This document shows, in pieces, positions 17,689-26,330 of a DNA stretch of 64,000 nt. The stretch spans positions 1-64,000 of the forward strand of contig DASPRY010000120.1 of assembly GCA_035624215.1 (NCBI GenBank), in the 5' to 3' direction. The position numbers and the translations under genes were made by a program. How positions within the stretch are numbered: the stretch's first letter is position 1; every line of letters starts with the position of its first letter. Under the pieces are notes generated by a model, which saw only the letters and a program-made list of their open reading frames with translations, was not told the DNA's origin and searched no databases. The stretch comes from JAFAGX01 sp035624215 (GTDB lineage Bacteria > Acidobacteriota > Terriglobia > Terriglobales > Acidobacteriaceae).

Positions 17689-18543
17689 TTGGGCGTCGTA
17701 GACAAAATATTCGCCGAGGAGCCAGCAGGCCCCATCTATCACTACACTTCCAATGAGGGCTTCCTTGGGATCATAGAGACAAAGACGCTTTGGGCCAGCA
17801 AGCTCCATTACCTTAATGATTCGACTGAGTTTGCGTACGCGCTCGGCTTGATCAGGGCAAATCTAGAAAACAGGTTGAGGCACGAAAGAGGGCCTTGGAA
17901 CGGGTTTTACGGGAAGGCGCTGGAGGGCATCTCCGCAATCGAGAACGTTCACGTGTTTGTGGCCTGTTTTTCCGAGGTAGGAGATCTTCTGAGCCAATGG
18001 AGGGGTTACTGCCCCGACAGCGTGGGCTACAGCGTGGCCTTCGAGCGTCAGCAGCTCGAGGAGCCTATGCTCCGACAGGGATTCCGGCTGGTTCGGTGCG
18101 TCTATGACGAGGAGCGACAGAACGCTATTGTCAATGAGATCATCAATTCCGCTGGACAGGGCCTGGATCCGGCAGCGCCGGGTGCCGCTGCAACGCAGCT
18201 GGTTCAGCGCATACCGGAGGTCGCGCCAGCCCTGAAGCATCCGAAATTCTCCGAGGAGCGCGAATGGAGGCTCGCAAGCATGAGCGCCGTCAGTATCCTC
18301 GCCCCGCAGGTTCGTTTTCGACCGTCGCGCTGGAGTCTGGTCCCCTATTACGCCTTTGAGCTGTGCGCGGCGGGCCAGCCTTTAACGCTATCCCACGTGT
18401 ACGTGGGGCCGAATCCCCATATGCAGCTCGCCGAAGCAGCTGCCTTTGGCGCTTTGTGGAACGCGGGTGTGAAATTCGCGGGGAGTAAAAATCATCCTCC
18501 GATTGACGTTAGGCCCTCGTCGGTGCCGTACCGCGGCTGGTGA
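17689..18543 (+). CDS. DUF2971-family protein
   Basis: 284 residues from a TTG at 17689; GGAGG ends only one base before it, so the true start is uncertain, but the frame has no good alternative. IYHYTSNEGFLGIIETKTLW, ASKLHYLNDSTEF, then ACFSEVGDLLSQWRGY and a later FSEEREWR are the hallmarks of the DUF2971 family. These proteins are found in variable regions and beside defence or toxin genes, and the HYTS...LND...CFSE pattern has been compared with ADP-ribosyltransferase-like folds; I do not infer an activity. It is near the nuclease and the tRNA-like gene, which suggests an accessory patch. Confidence 0.75.
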   Translation: MGVVDKIFAEEPAGPIYHYTSNEGFLGIIETKTLWASKLHYLNDSTEFAYALGLIRANLENRLRHERGPWNGFYGKALEGISAIENVHVFVACFSEVGDLLSQWRGYCPDSVGYSVAFERQQLEEPMLRQGFRLVRCVYDEERQNAIVNEIINSAGQGLDPAAPGAAATQLVQRIPEVAPALKHPKFSEEREWRLASMSAVSILAPQVRFRPSRWSLVPYYAFELCAAGQPLTLSHVYVGPNPHMQLAEAAAFGALWNAGVKFAGSKNHPPIDVRPSSVPYRGW

Positions 18544-18558
18544 ACCGCGTCCGGCCTG

Positions 18559-19275
18559 CTATTTGGGCTGGGGCTCAAGAGACGCGCTGACGTTGATTTG
18601 GCCAGCGGATACTGCAATCTTCCTCTGCCATGGTTTGAAGCCGGGCTTCTTAACCGAGATTTCGTGTTGGCCAGCGGATGCGACGACGGTCGAAGGCGTG
18701 TTCCCGACATAGTTGCCGTCGATTTCGATGTCGGCGCCGGCTGGTGTCGAGGAAATCTGCAACTGGGCGACGGCTGAGCTTTGTTCCGGCGATCGGGGCT
18801 GCGATGTTCCCATGCCGGTGTCGGCCTTTGTTGCGGCTGCAGGCATGAGCTTTGCGTCTGGGGCGGGTGTCGCGCCTGGCTGCGGCTTAGCGTCAGCCTG
18901 CATCGGCGTCTGCCCAGTTATGGCTTGGCAATCGGTTCGACCCTGCTTTAGTTCATCGGGCGTGTAGTTTTGGTTTAAAACGATGACCTCGGCACCACGA
19001 GCCTGCAGGTTTCGCACGTCGTGGTCCGTCATTCTCCCGTGAAACGGGAATCCCTCCGGGAGCTTACCTTCAATGTACTGAAATTGCTTTCCCCGAATGC
19101 CGAATGAGTAGAGTCGACTGGTGACCTGGTCGGCCGGTCCCATGCGCTTGAGCAGCACGCAACTTGGCTTCTGCGCGTGTCCAGCTGCGGCTTTCTCGGG
19201 AACGACTGCTCCGGATTGCGGGAAAGAGCGGCTTGTGACGAAAAGAGCGCAGACGGCGAAAAGGATGCGCCGCAT
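18559..19275 (-). CDS. Secreted PEGA-domain protein 1
   Basis: 238 residues; the ATG follows a strong AAGGAGG. A signal peptide (MRRILFAVCALFVTSRSFPQ) precedes a globular part with no recognised family, then a Pro/Ala-rich linker, and a C-terminal PEGA domain at about 170-235: LQISSTPAGADIEIDGNYVG, ending in KPGFKPWQRKI. PEGA domains are small surface-layer-like beta folds. The last ~70 residues are nearly identical to those of the next gene on the strand (19734-20510), while the N-terminal parts differ, showing domain shuffling. It is likely anchored or secreted at the envelope. Confidence 0.75.
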   Translation of the reverse strand: MRRILFAVCALFVTSRSFPQSGAVVPEKAAAGHAQKPSCVLLKRMGPADQVTSRLYSFGIRGKQFQYIEGKLPEGFPFHGRMTDHDVRNLQARGAEVIVLNQNYTPDELKQGRTDCQAITGQTPMQADAKPQPGATPAPDAKLMPAAATKADTGMGTSQPRSPEQSSAVAQLQISSTPAGADIEIDGNYVGNTPSTVVASAGQHEISVKKPGFKPWQRKIAVSAGQINVSASLEPQPK

Positions 19276-19733
19276 ATTGCCTCCTTGAGGAGCAGACGAG
19301 GGTTTCCAGTGGGGGAGTTAGTGCGGGGCCCGGTACAAATGAAAGGGAAAATTACTCCGGGGGCGAGTCTGCTGTCAAGGACTGCCGTAGAATCCCTCGG
19401 CGCGCGCCCGTTGTCACAAATGCAGAGATCCAAGCTCCCTCGACTTCGATCGGGATTTCGGCAGCGGGCTTAGACGCCCGCTAAGCGCCTCAACTTCGAC
19501 TGCGCAACCGATTCGCAAAGCGAATCACATCGCTCCGCTCAGGATGACAGTCCGGGAATGCAACAGAACTGCAGATTCCTCGGGGCTGAGGCCCGCTCGG
19601 AATGACAACAAAATCCCGTCCAAGCAAAGCCGGCTTGGGTGGGGCACCGGTGCACGGCTAAAGCCGTGCCTTCCACGAATCATCCCACGTCTCGCAAAGG
19701 ACGCGAGACATGGGGCACCCGGCACCCGCACGC
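19276..19733. repeat. Intergenic region with repeat-like palindromic sequence
   Basis: The 458 bp between the PEGA genes contain no gene I can support. Around 19505-19615 there are AGGATGACAG and GGAATGACAA boxes and short palindromes (GATTCGCAAAGCGAATC) like those at the ends of the dispersed elements elsewhere in the window. The upstream promoter of the first PEGA gene must lie near 19300. Confidence 0.4.
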
Positions 19734-20510
19734 CTATTTTGATTCGGGTTCCAGTGAGGCGTTGACGCTGATTTGGCCGGTGGAGACGGTGATCTTGCGC
19801 TCCCAGGGTTTGAAGCCGCTCTTCTTGATTGAAACCTCGTGCTGGCCGGCGGCGGCGCCGATGGTTGAGGGCGTGCTTCCCACGTAGTTGCCGTCGATTT
19901 CGATGTCGGCGCCGGCGGGATCGGAGGAGATTTGTAGTTGGGCCTGCTGAGGAGCGATGGGAGGCGGAGCCGAGGTTCCGGTGGTGGTTGCGGGCGCGGC
20001 GACGGGTTTCGGGTCAGAGCCTGCGCTTGCGGGGGAGGCTGCGGCGGCGCGAATTTCCCTGGCGTGGGTAGCCCAGTCTTTGGTGATGGCTTCACACGCG
20101 TCCTGCACGGAGCCGCCGAGGGAGAGCGTGGACTTGCTGACGATGGAATCGCCGCTGATGCGGTTGAAAACGGCGACCTTGTTTTTGTGACGGACAAAGC
20201 TCTTGCCGCCTTCGTGATCGAGCACCACCACGTAGTCGGATTTTTCCAACTTGTTGTTGGTTACGGTGTCAGGACAGCGCTGCCCAAAGGTTTTGACGAT
20301 TTCGGCGGTCTGGGGACGCGCGCCTCCGGCTGCGTGTGAGGCGAATGCGCCGCCTCCGCCGCCAGCGTTGCTGACATATTCCCAGGATTGGCTGTCGGTG
20401 ATGAAGACGCGAGGCTTGTCGGCGTCGGTGGCAGGGTTGGCGGACGGCTTTTGGTCGGCAGCGACGGGAATGACTAGAAGCGGAAGGATCAGCAAAGGCA
20501 GCTTGGACAT
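19734..20510 (-). CDS. Secreted PEGA-domain protein 2
   Basis: 258 residues. Signal peptide MSKLPLLILPLLVIPVAAD, then a region RVFITDSQSWEYVSNAGGGG with GQRCPDTVTNNKLEKSDYVV and VFNRISGDSIVSKS, which resembles a nucleotide- or TolB-like small fold seen in secreted acidobacterial proteins, then a Pro/Ala linker and a C-terminal PEGA domain (IEIDGNYVGSTPST, KKSGFKPWERKI). The PEGA part is shared with the upstream paralogue at 18559. The two genes are separated by 458 bp and read in the same direction. Function unknown; probably envelope-associated. Confidence 0.75.
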   Translation of the reverse strand: MSKLPLLILPLLVIPVAADQKPSANPATDADKPRVFITDSQSWEYVSNAGGGGGAFASHAAGGARPQTAEIVKTFGQRCPDTVTNNKLEKSDYVVVLDHEGGKSFVRHKNKVAVFNRISGDSIVSKSTLSLGGSVQDACEAITKDWATHAREIRAAAASPASAGSDPKPVAAPATTTGTSAPPPIAPQQAQLQISSDPAGADIEIDGNYVGSTPSTIGAAAGQHEVSIKKSGFKPWERKITVSTGQISVNASLEPESK

Positions 20511-20654
20511 TCGGTTCTCCGGGACGAAACCCGATTGGGTCTGATGGCGGAGAAGTTACTGCGAGTTCCAGTGGGTGTCAAGGGCGGCGAACCAAGTTAG
20601 AGATGATGCTACGTTTCGCATGGAGCGCAAAACATGAAGCACCCAGCGTCCTGC

Positions 20655-22625
20655 TTAGACTTCATCGCTCTCCTTAAGTCTGGAGATGACGCTGAAATCT
20701 TCGAGAGTGGTGGTGTCGCCCTGGACTTCGCCGCTGGTTGCTAGTTCGCGGAGCAGGCGGCGCATGATTTTTCCGCTGCGAGTTTTGGGAAGCATGTCGG
20801 TGAAGCGAATGTCGTCGGGGCGGGCGAGCGCGCCGATTTCTTTTGCAACCCAGCGGCGTAGTTCTTCTTTTAATTCGGGGCTGGGATTGCGTCCGTGCTC
20901 CAGGGTGACGAAGGCAGCGACGGCTTGGCCTTTGAGATCGTCAGGGCGGCCGACGACGGCGGCTTCGGCGACGGCGTCGTGAGCCACGAGCGCGGATTCG
21001 ATTTCCATGGTGCTGAGGCGGTGGCCGGAAACGTTGAGCACGTCGTCGACGCGTCCCATGATCCAGAAATATCCATCTTTATCTTTGCGCGCGCCGTCGC
21101 CAGTGAAGTAAGCGCCGGGAATTTGCGACCAGTACTGGCGCACGTAGCGGTCGGGATCGCCGTAGATGGTGCGCAGCATGGCGGGCCAGGGCTGGCGCAA
21201 AATCAGGAATCCGCCGGAGCCATCGGGAACTGGCGTGCCTTCGATGGTGACGATTTCGGGGACGACGCCAGGAATGGGGCGGGTGGCGGAGCCAGGCTTG
21301 GTGGGAATTGCGCCGGGCAAGGGGCTGATCATGATCATGCCAGTTTCGGTTTGCCACCAGGTGTCGACGATAGGGCAGCGCTCGCGGCCGATAACTTCCC
21401 GATACCACATCCAGGCTTCGGGGTTGATGGGCTCGCCGACGGTGCCGAGAAGGCGCAAGCTGTCGAGGCGGTGCTTGCGGGGCCACTGCTCCCCCCACTT
21501 GATAAAGGTACGGATGGCGGTTGGAGCGGTGTAAAAAACGTTGACTTGATGGCGATCGATGATGCTCCAGAAGCGGTCAGGCTCGGGAAAGTTGGGCGCA
21601 CCCTCGTACATCAGGCTGGTGGCACCGTTTTGCAAGGGTCCGTAGACGATGTAACTGTGGCCGGTGACCCAGCCGATGTCGGCGGTACACCAGTAGGTGT
21701 CTTCTTCTTTCAGATCGAAAACCCACTTGGTGGTGAGATAGGTTCCGACAGAATAGCCGCCGGTGGTGTGGACGACGCCCTTGGGTTTTCCGGTGGTGCC
21801 GGAGGTGTAAAGGATGTAGAGCGGATGCTCGGCGTCGAGCGGCTCAGCGGGACACTCGTCGGAAACGGATTCCATTAATTCGTGCCACCAGTGATCGCGT
21901 CCGGGCTGGAGGTTAATATGAGAGCCGGTGCGGCGGTAGACGATGACGTGCTTCACCGAGGGACAGGATCTTAGAGCTTCTTCGACAGCGGGATAAAGCT
22001 TCACTTCCCCGCCCCGGCGATAAGAACCATCCTGAGTGATGACCGCGACGGCCTGGGAATCGTGGATGCGGTCGACGAGAGCGTTCGCGGCAAATCCTCC
22101 GAACACGACGGTGTGAGGCACGCCAATGCGGGCGCAGGCCAGCATGGCAATGGGCAGCTCGGGAGTCATGCCCATGTAGATGGCGACTCGGTCACCTTTC
22201 TTTACACCGAGCGACTTCAGGACATTGGCAAATTTCTGCACTTCACGATGAAGCTGCTGATAGGTGAGGGTGCGGACTTCGCCCGGCTCGCTTTCCCAGA
22301 TCAAGGCGGCCTTGTTCTTGCGGGCGGTTTGTACGTGGCGATCAAGGCAGTTGTAAGAAAGATTAATCTGGCCGCCGACAAACCATTTTGCCCAGGGATT
22401 GTTCCATTCGAGAACTTTGTCCCATTGCTTGAACCAGTGGAGCTCCTGGGCAATGCCGCCCCAAAACTTGTCCGGCTGCTCAATCGATTCGCGGTAGACG
22501 CGCTCGTAATCTTCCACTGACTTGATGTGAGCCTTTTCACGGAAAGTGGCGGGACAATCGAACTTGCGGTCCTCTTGCAGAATGGAGTCGATGTTGGTGT
22601 TAAGCGCGGCGGCTTTTTCTGCCAT
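20655..22625 (-). CDS. acsA: Acetyl-CoA synthetase
   Basis: 656 residues, the normal length. It activates acetate to acetyl-AMP and then acetyl-CoA in the cytoplasm. Visible motifs: the AMP-binding loop YTSGTTGKPKGVVH, the domain-3 stretch YWCTADIGWVTGHSYIVYGP, WWQTETGMIM, the hinge region TGDGARKDKDGYFWIMGRVD with DDVLNVSGHRLS, and the C-terminal PKTRSGKIMRR whose Lys is the site of regulatory acetylation in this family. The start follows GAGGA. It is followed by a methyltransferase gene on its upstream side in the same direction (89 bp gap) and appears to be a separate unit. Confidence 0.95.
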   Translation of the reverse strand: MAEKAAALNTNIDSILQEDRKFDCPATFREKAHIKSVEDYERVYRESIEQPDKFWGGIAQELHWFKQWDKVLEWNNPWAKWFVGGQINLSYNCLDRHVQTARKNKAALIWESEPGEVRTLTYQQLHREVQKFANVLKSLGVKKGDRVAIYMGMTPELPIAMLACARIGVPHTVVFGGFAANALVDRIHDSQAVAVITQDGSYRRGGEVKLYPAVEEALRSCPSVKHVIVYRRTGSHINLQPGRDHWWHELMESVSDECPAEPLDAEHPLYILYTSGTTGKPKGVVHTTGGYSVGTYLTTKWVFDLKEEDTYWCTADIGWVTGHSYIVYGPLQNGATSLMYEGAPNFPEPDRFWSIIDRHQVNVFYTAPTAIRTFIKWGEQWPRKHRLDSLRLLGTVGEPINPEAWMWYREVIGRERCPIVDTWWQTETGMIMISPLPGAIPTKPGSATRPIPGVVPEIVTIEGTPVPDGSGGFLILRQPWPAMLRTIYGDPDRYVRQYWSQIPGAYFTGDGARKDKDGYFWIMGRVDDVLNVSGHRLSTMEIESALVAHDAVAEAAVVGRPDDLKGQAVAAFVTLEHGRNPSPELKEELRRWVAKEIGALARPDDIRFTDMLPKTRSGKIMRRLLRELATSGEVQGDTTTLEDFSVISRLKESDEV

Positions 22626-22714
22626 GGGAATCCTCGCAACGTCGGGTTATCGGGCCGACGGCTATTTTACGCGAAGAATGGCGGAACTTGTGCCGAGGGT
22701 GCGCTGTGCCCGGT

Positions 22715-23338
22715 TTAGAGGGTGCAGTGAAAAATGCGAGCGGGAAGAATATTGAGAGGTTGAAAGCGCTGGCGAACCGAACTAAAGCTCGACTGCAAGT
22801 AAGGCAGGATGGTACCGGTGAACTGATAAATCAAAAGCGCTCCGTTGGCATGCAGGGCGGCGCGGGACTGCTCGGAAATGATTTGCCGGGTGGAATCCGC
22901 CATGTTCGTGTAAGGCAGTCCGGAGATGATGTAATCGGCGGAGCCGAGCCCGAGGCCAGCCAGCACATCTCGAACCGCCGCGGCGGAGGCATTTACCACA
23001 CGCAGGCGCCGGTCAGCGAGTTCAGTCTGTAGAAAGCGCACGAACTCAGGATTCAACTCAATAGCAATCAGGTTGGCCTCGGGATGCATGCGGCGGAGAA
23101 TTTCGCGAGTCATGGTGCCAACGCCCGGGCCAAATTCCACGATGACTCGCGCCCGCTCCCAATCCACGGCGGAAAGAACATCATTTACCAAGAAAGGCGA
23201 ACTGGGAATGACTGATCCGAGCATGGCCGGTGACTTGAAAAAATTGCGGGCGAAGAGCCACAAGCGCGCGGCGGCCGAAGCTGGCCGCTGATCCGCCGAG
23301 CCCCGCAACAGCGAGCTTTCCGTTTCCGAAGATGCCAT
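22715..23338 (-). CDS. SAM-dependent methyltransferase, phospholipid N-methyltransferase-like
   Basis: 207 residues from the ATG at 23338 after GAAGGAA. WLFARNFFKSPAMLGSVIPS at the N terminus, then VIVEFGPGVGTMTREILRRM (SAM-binding motif I), LIAIELNPEFVRFL (motif II acid) and ADYIISGLPYTNM resemble the PmtA/COG3963 type of phospholipid N-methyltransferases and the rRNA adenine dimethylase fold. The GLPY box corresponds to the (N/G)LP(Y/F) catalytic motif. The likely substrate is phosphatidylethanolamine or another membrane lipid, by analogy. The frame extends upstream to 23452 but without a good start. Confidence 0.7.
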   Translation of the reverse strand: MASSETESSLLRGSADQRPASAAARLWLFARNFFKSPAMLGSVIPSSPFLVNDVLSAVDWERARVIVEFGPGVGTMTREILRRMHPEANLIAIELNPEFVRFLQTELADRRLRVVNASAAAVRDVLAGLGLGSADYIISGLPYTNMADSTRQIISEQSRAALHANGALLIYQFTGTILPYLQSSFSSVRQRFQPLNILPARIFHCTL

Positions 23339-23418
23339 GATTCCTTCAACCATACACGGCCTCGGGGAAGATTTCAGCGTGCTTCGCGTTGCAAAAAAGG
23401 TACTTTGGTCATCCTGGG

Positions 23419-25950
23419 GTGAGTACTTGGACGAGCGACATCTTGCAAGCAAAGCGGCATGACCGCGAGAATTGCATCTTGCGGCTTCTTAACACCTTTT
23501 TCCGGCTGACCTGGGGAGTTTATCTTCTCCTTACCTCGATCTATTGCCTGCTGGCATTCCTTCCCTACACTTTTTTTGCGCTGGTCAAAGCGCCACCTTA
23601 CGGCTGGATACCGGTGTTTGCCCGCCATCAAGGGATTCTTTATCTCGCAACACTCGCGCCACTGGCCATCCTCCGATTGCGAAAGCAAAGTGGCATAACC
23701 GCGATTCCGGCGTTCAGCTTGCTGGGAGCGGCGGGAATTTATCTGGTGGCTCGGCCGTTTATGCCGCATCTGGAAAATGACTGGCGAGCATACTGGTGGG
23801 GCCTGGCGTCGTTGGCGCCACTGATTGTGGTCGCAGTCCTCGATGTGTGGGAGCATTGGCCTAAAGGCCAAAACGCGGCAGATGAGCAATCTCCATTTGT
23901 TTACTCCAGCGCTCTGCTGCTGGGAATTTGCGCAGCGGTGGTCTATGCAATCGGTGCTGCGATCCATGGTTCGGGAGAAGCGCAAACTGCGGGCACAGAT
24001 TGGGCGCGGTGGGAAATGGGGGCGTGGAGTGTGCTGACCCACGTTGTGCTGGCCATTCTCGTTTTTTCGATCCTGAACCTGATTGGAATCGTAAGTTGGC
24101 GAACACGACGGCCGCAAACCGTGAACATCGCGCTGGTGGCCGCAGCGGCTTTTGCCGGGTTTTGGATTGTGCTGCTCCGGTTCGTCGATAGTGCGCTCAC
24201 CTTCTCGGGTGTGGCTGCGTATGTTTATACGGCATGCCTGAGTTTTGCAGTGGGTATGTTCGGGCTCTCGTTGGTTCTGCCGTTCCTTTCGCCGCAACCG
24301 AAAAATCCTGGAGCGCAAGAAAACAAGCTGGTGCCTTTGGGGATTGCAGCGGCAGCATCCGGCATGGCGATCGCTTTCCCCAGCTTGATTGGAGGCGGCG
24401 ACTGGAATGGGGTGCTGCAGAGCAGTTTGACGCTGGCTTTCTGGATGGTTCTGGGCGCGTGCATTCTCGCTCTGCGAACCAGTCGTCGAGGATATTCGGC
24501 GGTAACTGTAATCGCAGTGCTGCTGCTATCAGGCCTGGCATACAAATCTTTGCAGGCCACTGAAATTTATTGGGCTAAGCCGCTGGGGGCGACGGACGAC
24601 GAAGTAGGGCGCGCCATGGAGGCATATGCCGCGCACGACGCCTCGTTTCAACTGGCGCACCACATTTTAGGAAACGGACGCAGCGAACCCTGCGCGGAGC
24701 TGTGCCGGATCATGCGGGAGTACACCAACATCCGCGATGCACACGCCCAGGCCGAGGTAAACCTGGTGGATTCGCTGATTCCATCAGGCGGAGTGCGGCC
24801 AAATATCTTCCTGCTGGTGATCGATTCGCTCCGTCCGGATTATCTGGGCGCTTACAACCCCAAAGTGGACTTCACGCCGAATCTGGATGCCTTTGCGCGC
24901 GAGAGTATTGCCGTACACAACGTTTACACGCAGTATGCGGGAACCACCTTATCGGAGCCAGCCATCTGGTCCGGAACCCAACTGCTGCACGCACATTACA
25001 TCCAGCCTTTTTCGAAGGTAAACAATCTGGAGAAACTGGCGCGCGTGGATGGATACCAGATGGTTGTCAGCTACGACACGGTGCTGAGGCAGATTCTGTC
25101 TGCAGAGGATGATCTTATTAAGCTTGATGCGGACAAGCCGCTCTGGAACCAGTTCGAAGTGTGCTCAACGCTGCGGCAAACGGCAGGAGTGCTGGATGCG
25201 CGCGGTGACAAGCCACAACCGGTACTGTTTTATGCGCAGCCGATGAATGTCCACCAGTTCGCGCGTAATGACATGCCGTCGAGCCGAGAGGACCATTGGC
25301 GTGAGCGGCCGGGTTTCAACAACCGAATTGCGCATGAGGTTTCTCAGGTGGACGGTTGCGTGGGAGAGTTTGTCAGGTTTCTTAAGGCGCGCGGCTTTTA
25401 CGAGAACAGCATCATCATTCTGACTTCGGACCATGGCGATGCGACCGGGGAATTTGGCCGCTATAGTCATTCGCTTTCGATTTATCCGGAGGTGATGCGA
25501 GTACCGCTGATCGTGCACCTGCCTCCGGAAATGCGGCGCAGCATGGTGTATGACGAAAGCCACCTATCTGCGCTGACGGACATCACTCCCTCGCTTTACT
25601 ATCTGCTGGGCCATCGCCCGATCCGGCAGAATCCGCTTTTTGGGCACCCTTTATTTGTAGAGCACGAGGCCGAACTGAGCGAATATCAGCGGAACGAGCT
25701 TTTTCTGGCTTCGGATGAACGCGCGGTCTATGGCTGGTTAACGGAGAATGGCAGGTATCTGTATGCGACCTACGATTCTCCGGCGCAAAGTTTCTTGTTT
25801 GATCTGAGCCGCGATCCTGACGCGCAGCACAACATACTTACCGCAGCCTTGAAGCAGCGCTACGACGAAGAGATCATCAACCAGCTTCACGTCATCGCGG
25901 AATTCTACGGATACCGCCCGGGCGTGGGGTCCCTGCTGGCTGCGAAGTAG
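23419..25950 (+). CDS. Multi-pass membrane protein with alkaline-phosphatase/sulfatase-fold domain
   Basis: About 843 residues from a GTG at 23419 (a TTG at 23389 is the other option; the start is uncertain). Roughly the first 400 residues hold ten or so hydrophobic segments (GVYLLLTSIYCLLAFLPYTF, ALLLGICAAVVYAIGAAI, VLVFSILNLIGIV-like). A sulfatase-type catalytic domain follows: NIFLLVIDSLRPDYLGAYN (metal-binding Asp), YAGTTLSEPAIWSG (probable Thr/Ser nucleophile), and TSDHGDATGEFGRYSHS (second metal site). This layout resembles phosphoglycerol or phosphoethanolamine transferases that modify envelope glycans or lipids, but the substrate is unknown. It is divergent from the methyltransferase. 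Confidence 0.75.
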   Translation: MSTWTSDILQAKRHDRENCILRLLNTFFRLTWGVYLLLTSIYCLLAFLPYTFFALVKAPPYGWIPVFARHQGILYLATLAPLAILRLRKQSGITAIPAFSLLGAAGIYLVARPFMPHLENDWRAYWWGLASLAPLIVVAVLDVWEHWPKGQNAADEQSPFVYSSALLLGICAAVVYAIGAAIHGSGEAQTAGTDWARWEMGAWSVLTHVVLAILVFSILNLIGIVSWRTRRPQTVNIALVAAAAFAGFWIVLLRFVDSALTFSGVAAYVYTACLSFAVGMFGLSLVLPFLSPQPKNPGAQENKLVPLGIAAAASGMAIAFPSLIGGGDWNGVLQSSLTLAFWMVLGACILALRTSRRGYSAVTVIAVLLLSGLAYKSLQATEIYWAKPLGATDDEVGRAMEAYAAHDASFQLAHHILGNGRSEPCAELCRIMREYTNIRDAHAQAEVNLVDSLIPSGGVRPNIFLLVIDSLRPDYLGAYNPKVDFTPNLDAFARESIAVHNVYTQYAGTTLSEPAIWSGTQLLHAHYIQPFSKVNNLEKLARVDGYQMVVSYDTVLRQILSAEDDLIKLDADKPLWNQFEVCSTLRQTAGVLDARGDKPQPVLFYAQPMNVHQFARNDMPSSREDHWRERPGFNNRIAHEVSQVDGCVGEFVRFLKARGFYENSIIILTSDHGDATGEFGRYSHSLSIYPEVMRVPLIVHLPPEMRRSMVYDESHLSALTDITPSLYYLLGHRPIRQNPLFGHPLFVEHEAELSEYQRNELFLASDERAVYGWLTENGRYLYATYDSPAQSFLFDLSRDPDAQHNILTAALKQRYDEEIINQLHVIAEFYGYRPGVGSLLAAK

Positions 25951-25978
25951 TTTTGCACCCCCGACCCTTCCGGCCAGC

Positions 25979-26330
25979 TTATTTTCTTAACTTGGCAGCC
26001 CAGTTGAGGACGACGGACATGGGCATGGTTCCGGACTTCAATTGCGTGTTCACGAGAAATTTTTGGCCGTCGGCAGTAACGTCGTAGCTGACCTGCTCGG
26101 AGGTGGCCACCAACTCTCGCGGATTCGCCTGAAAAAGCGCGGTTGGCGTGCCGGCATCGAAGCTGATACCGGTACGCACAGCAGTGACCATGATTTTTCC
26201 ATCCGGCGCCAGATAGAACAGCTCCTTGCCATCCCTTCGCCACCGGGGCTGATCTCCGCCATCGTTCGAGACCTGCCATTTGCCGTGAGCGTCGGGAAAG
26301 GAAGTTACGTAAATTTCCCAGCGCCAGTTT
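25979..26330 (-). pseudogene. 3' end of the propeller kinase, out of frame
   Basis: After the stop at 26305 the same protein continues in another frame: RWEIYVTSFPDAHGKWQVSN, then GDQPRWRRDGKELFYLAPDG and a final VVLNWAAKLRK before the TAA at 25979. These are the standard last blades of this kinase-propeller family. The frames join if one C is restored near 26322-26325. Confidence 0.8.
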
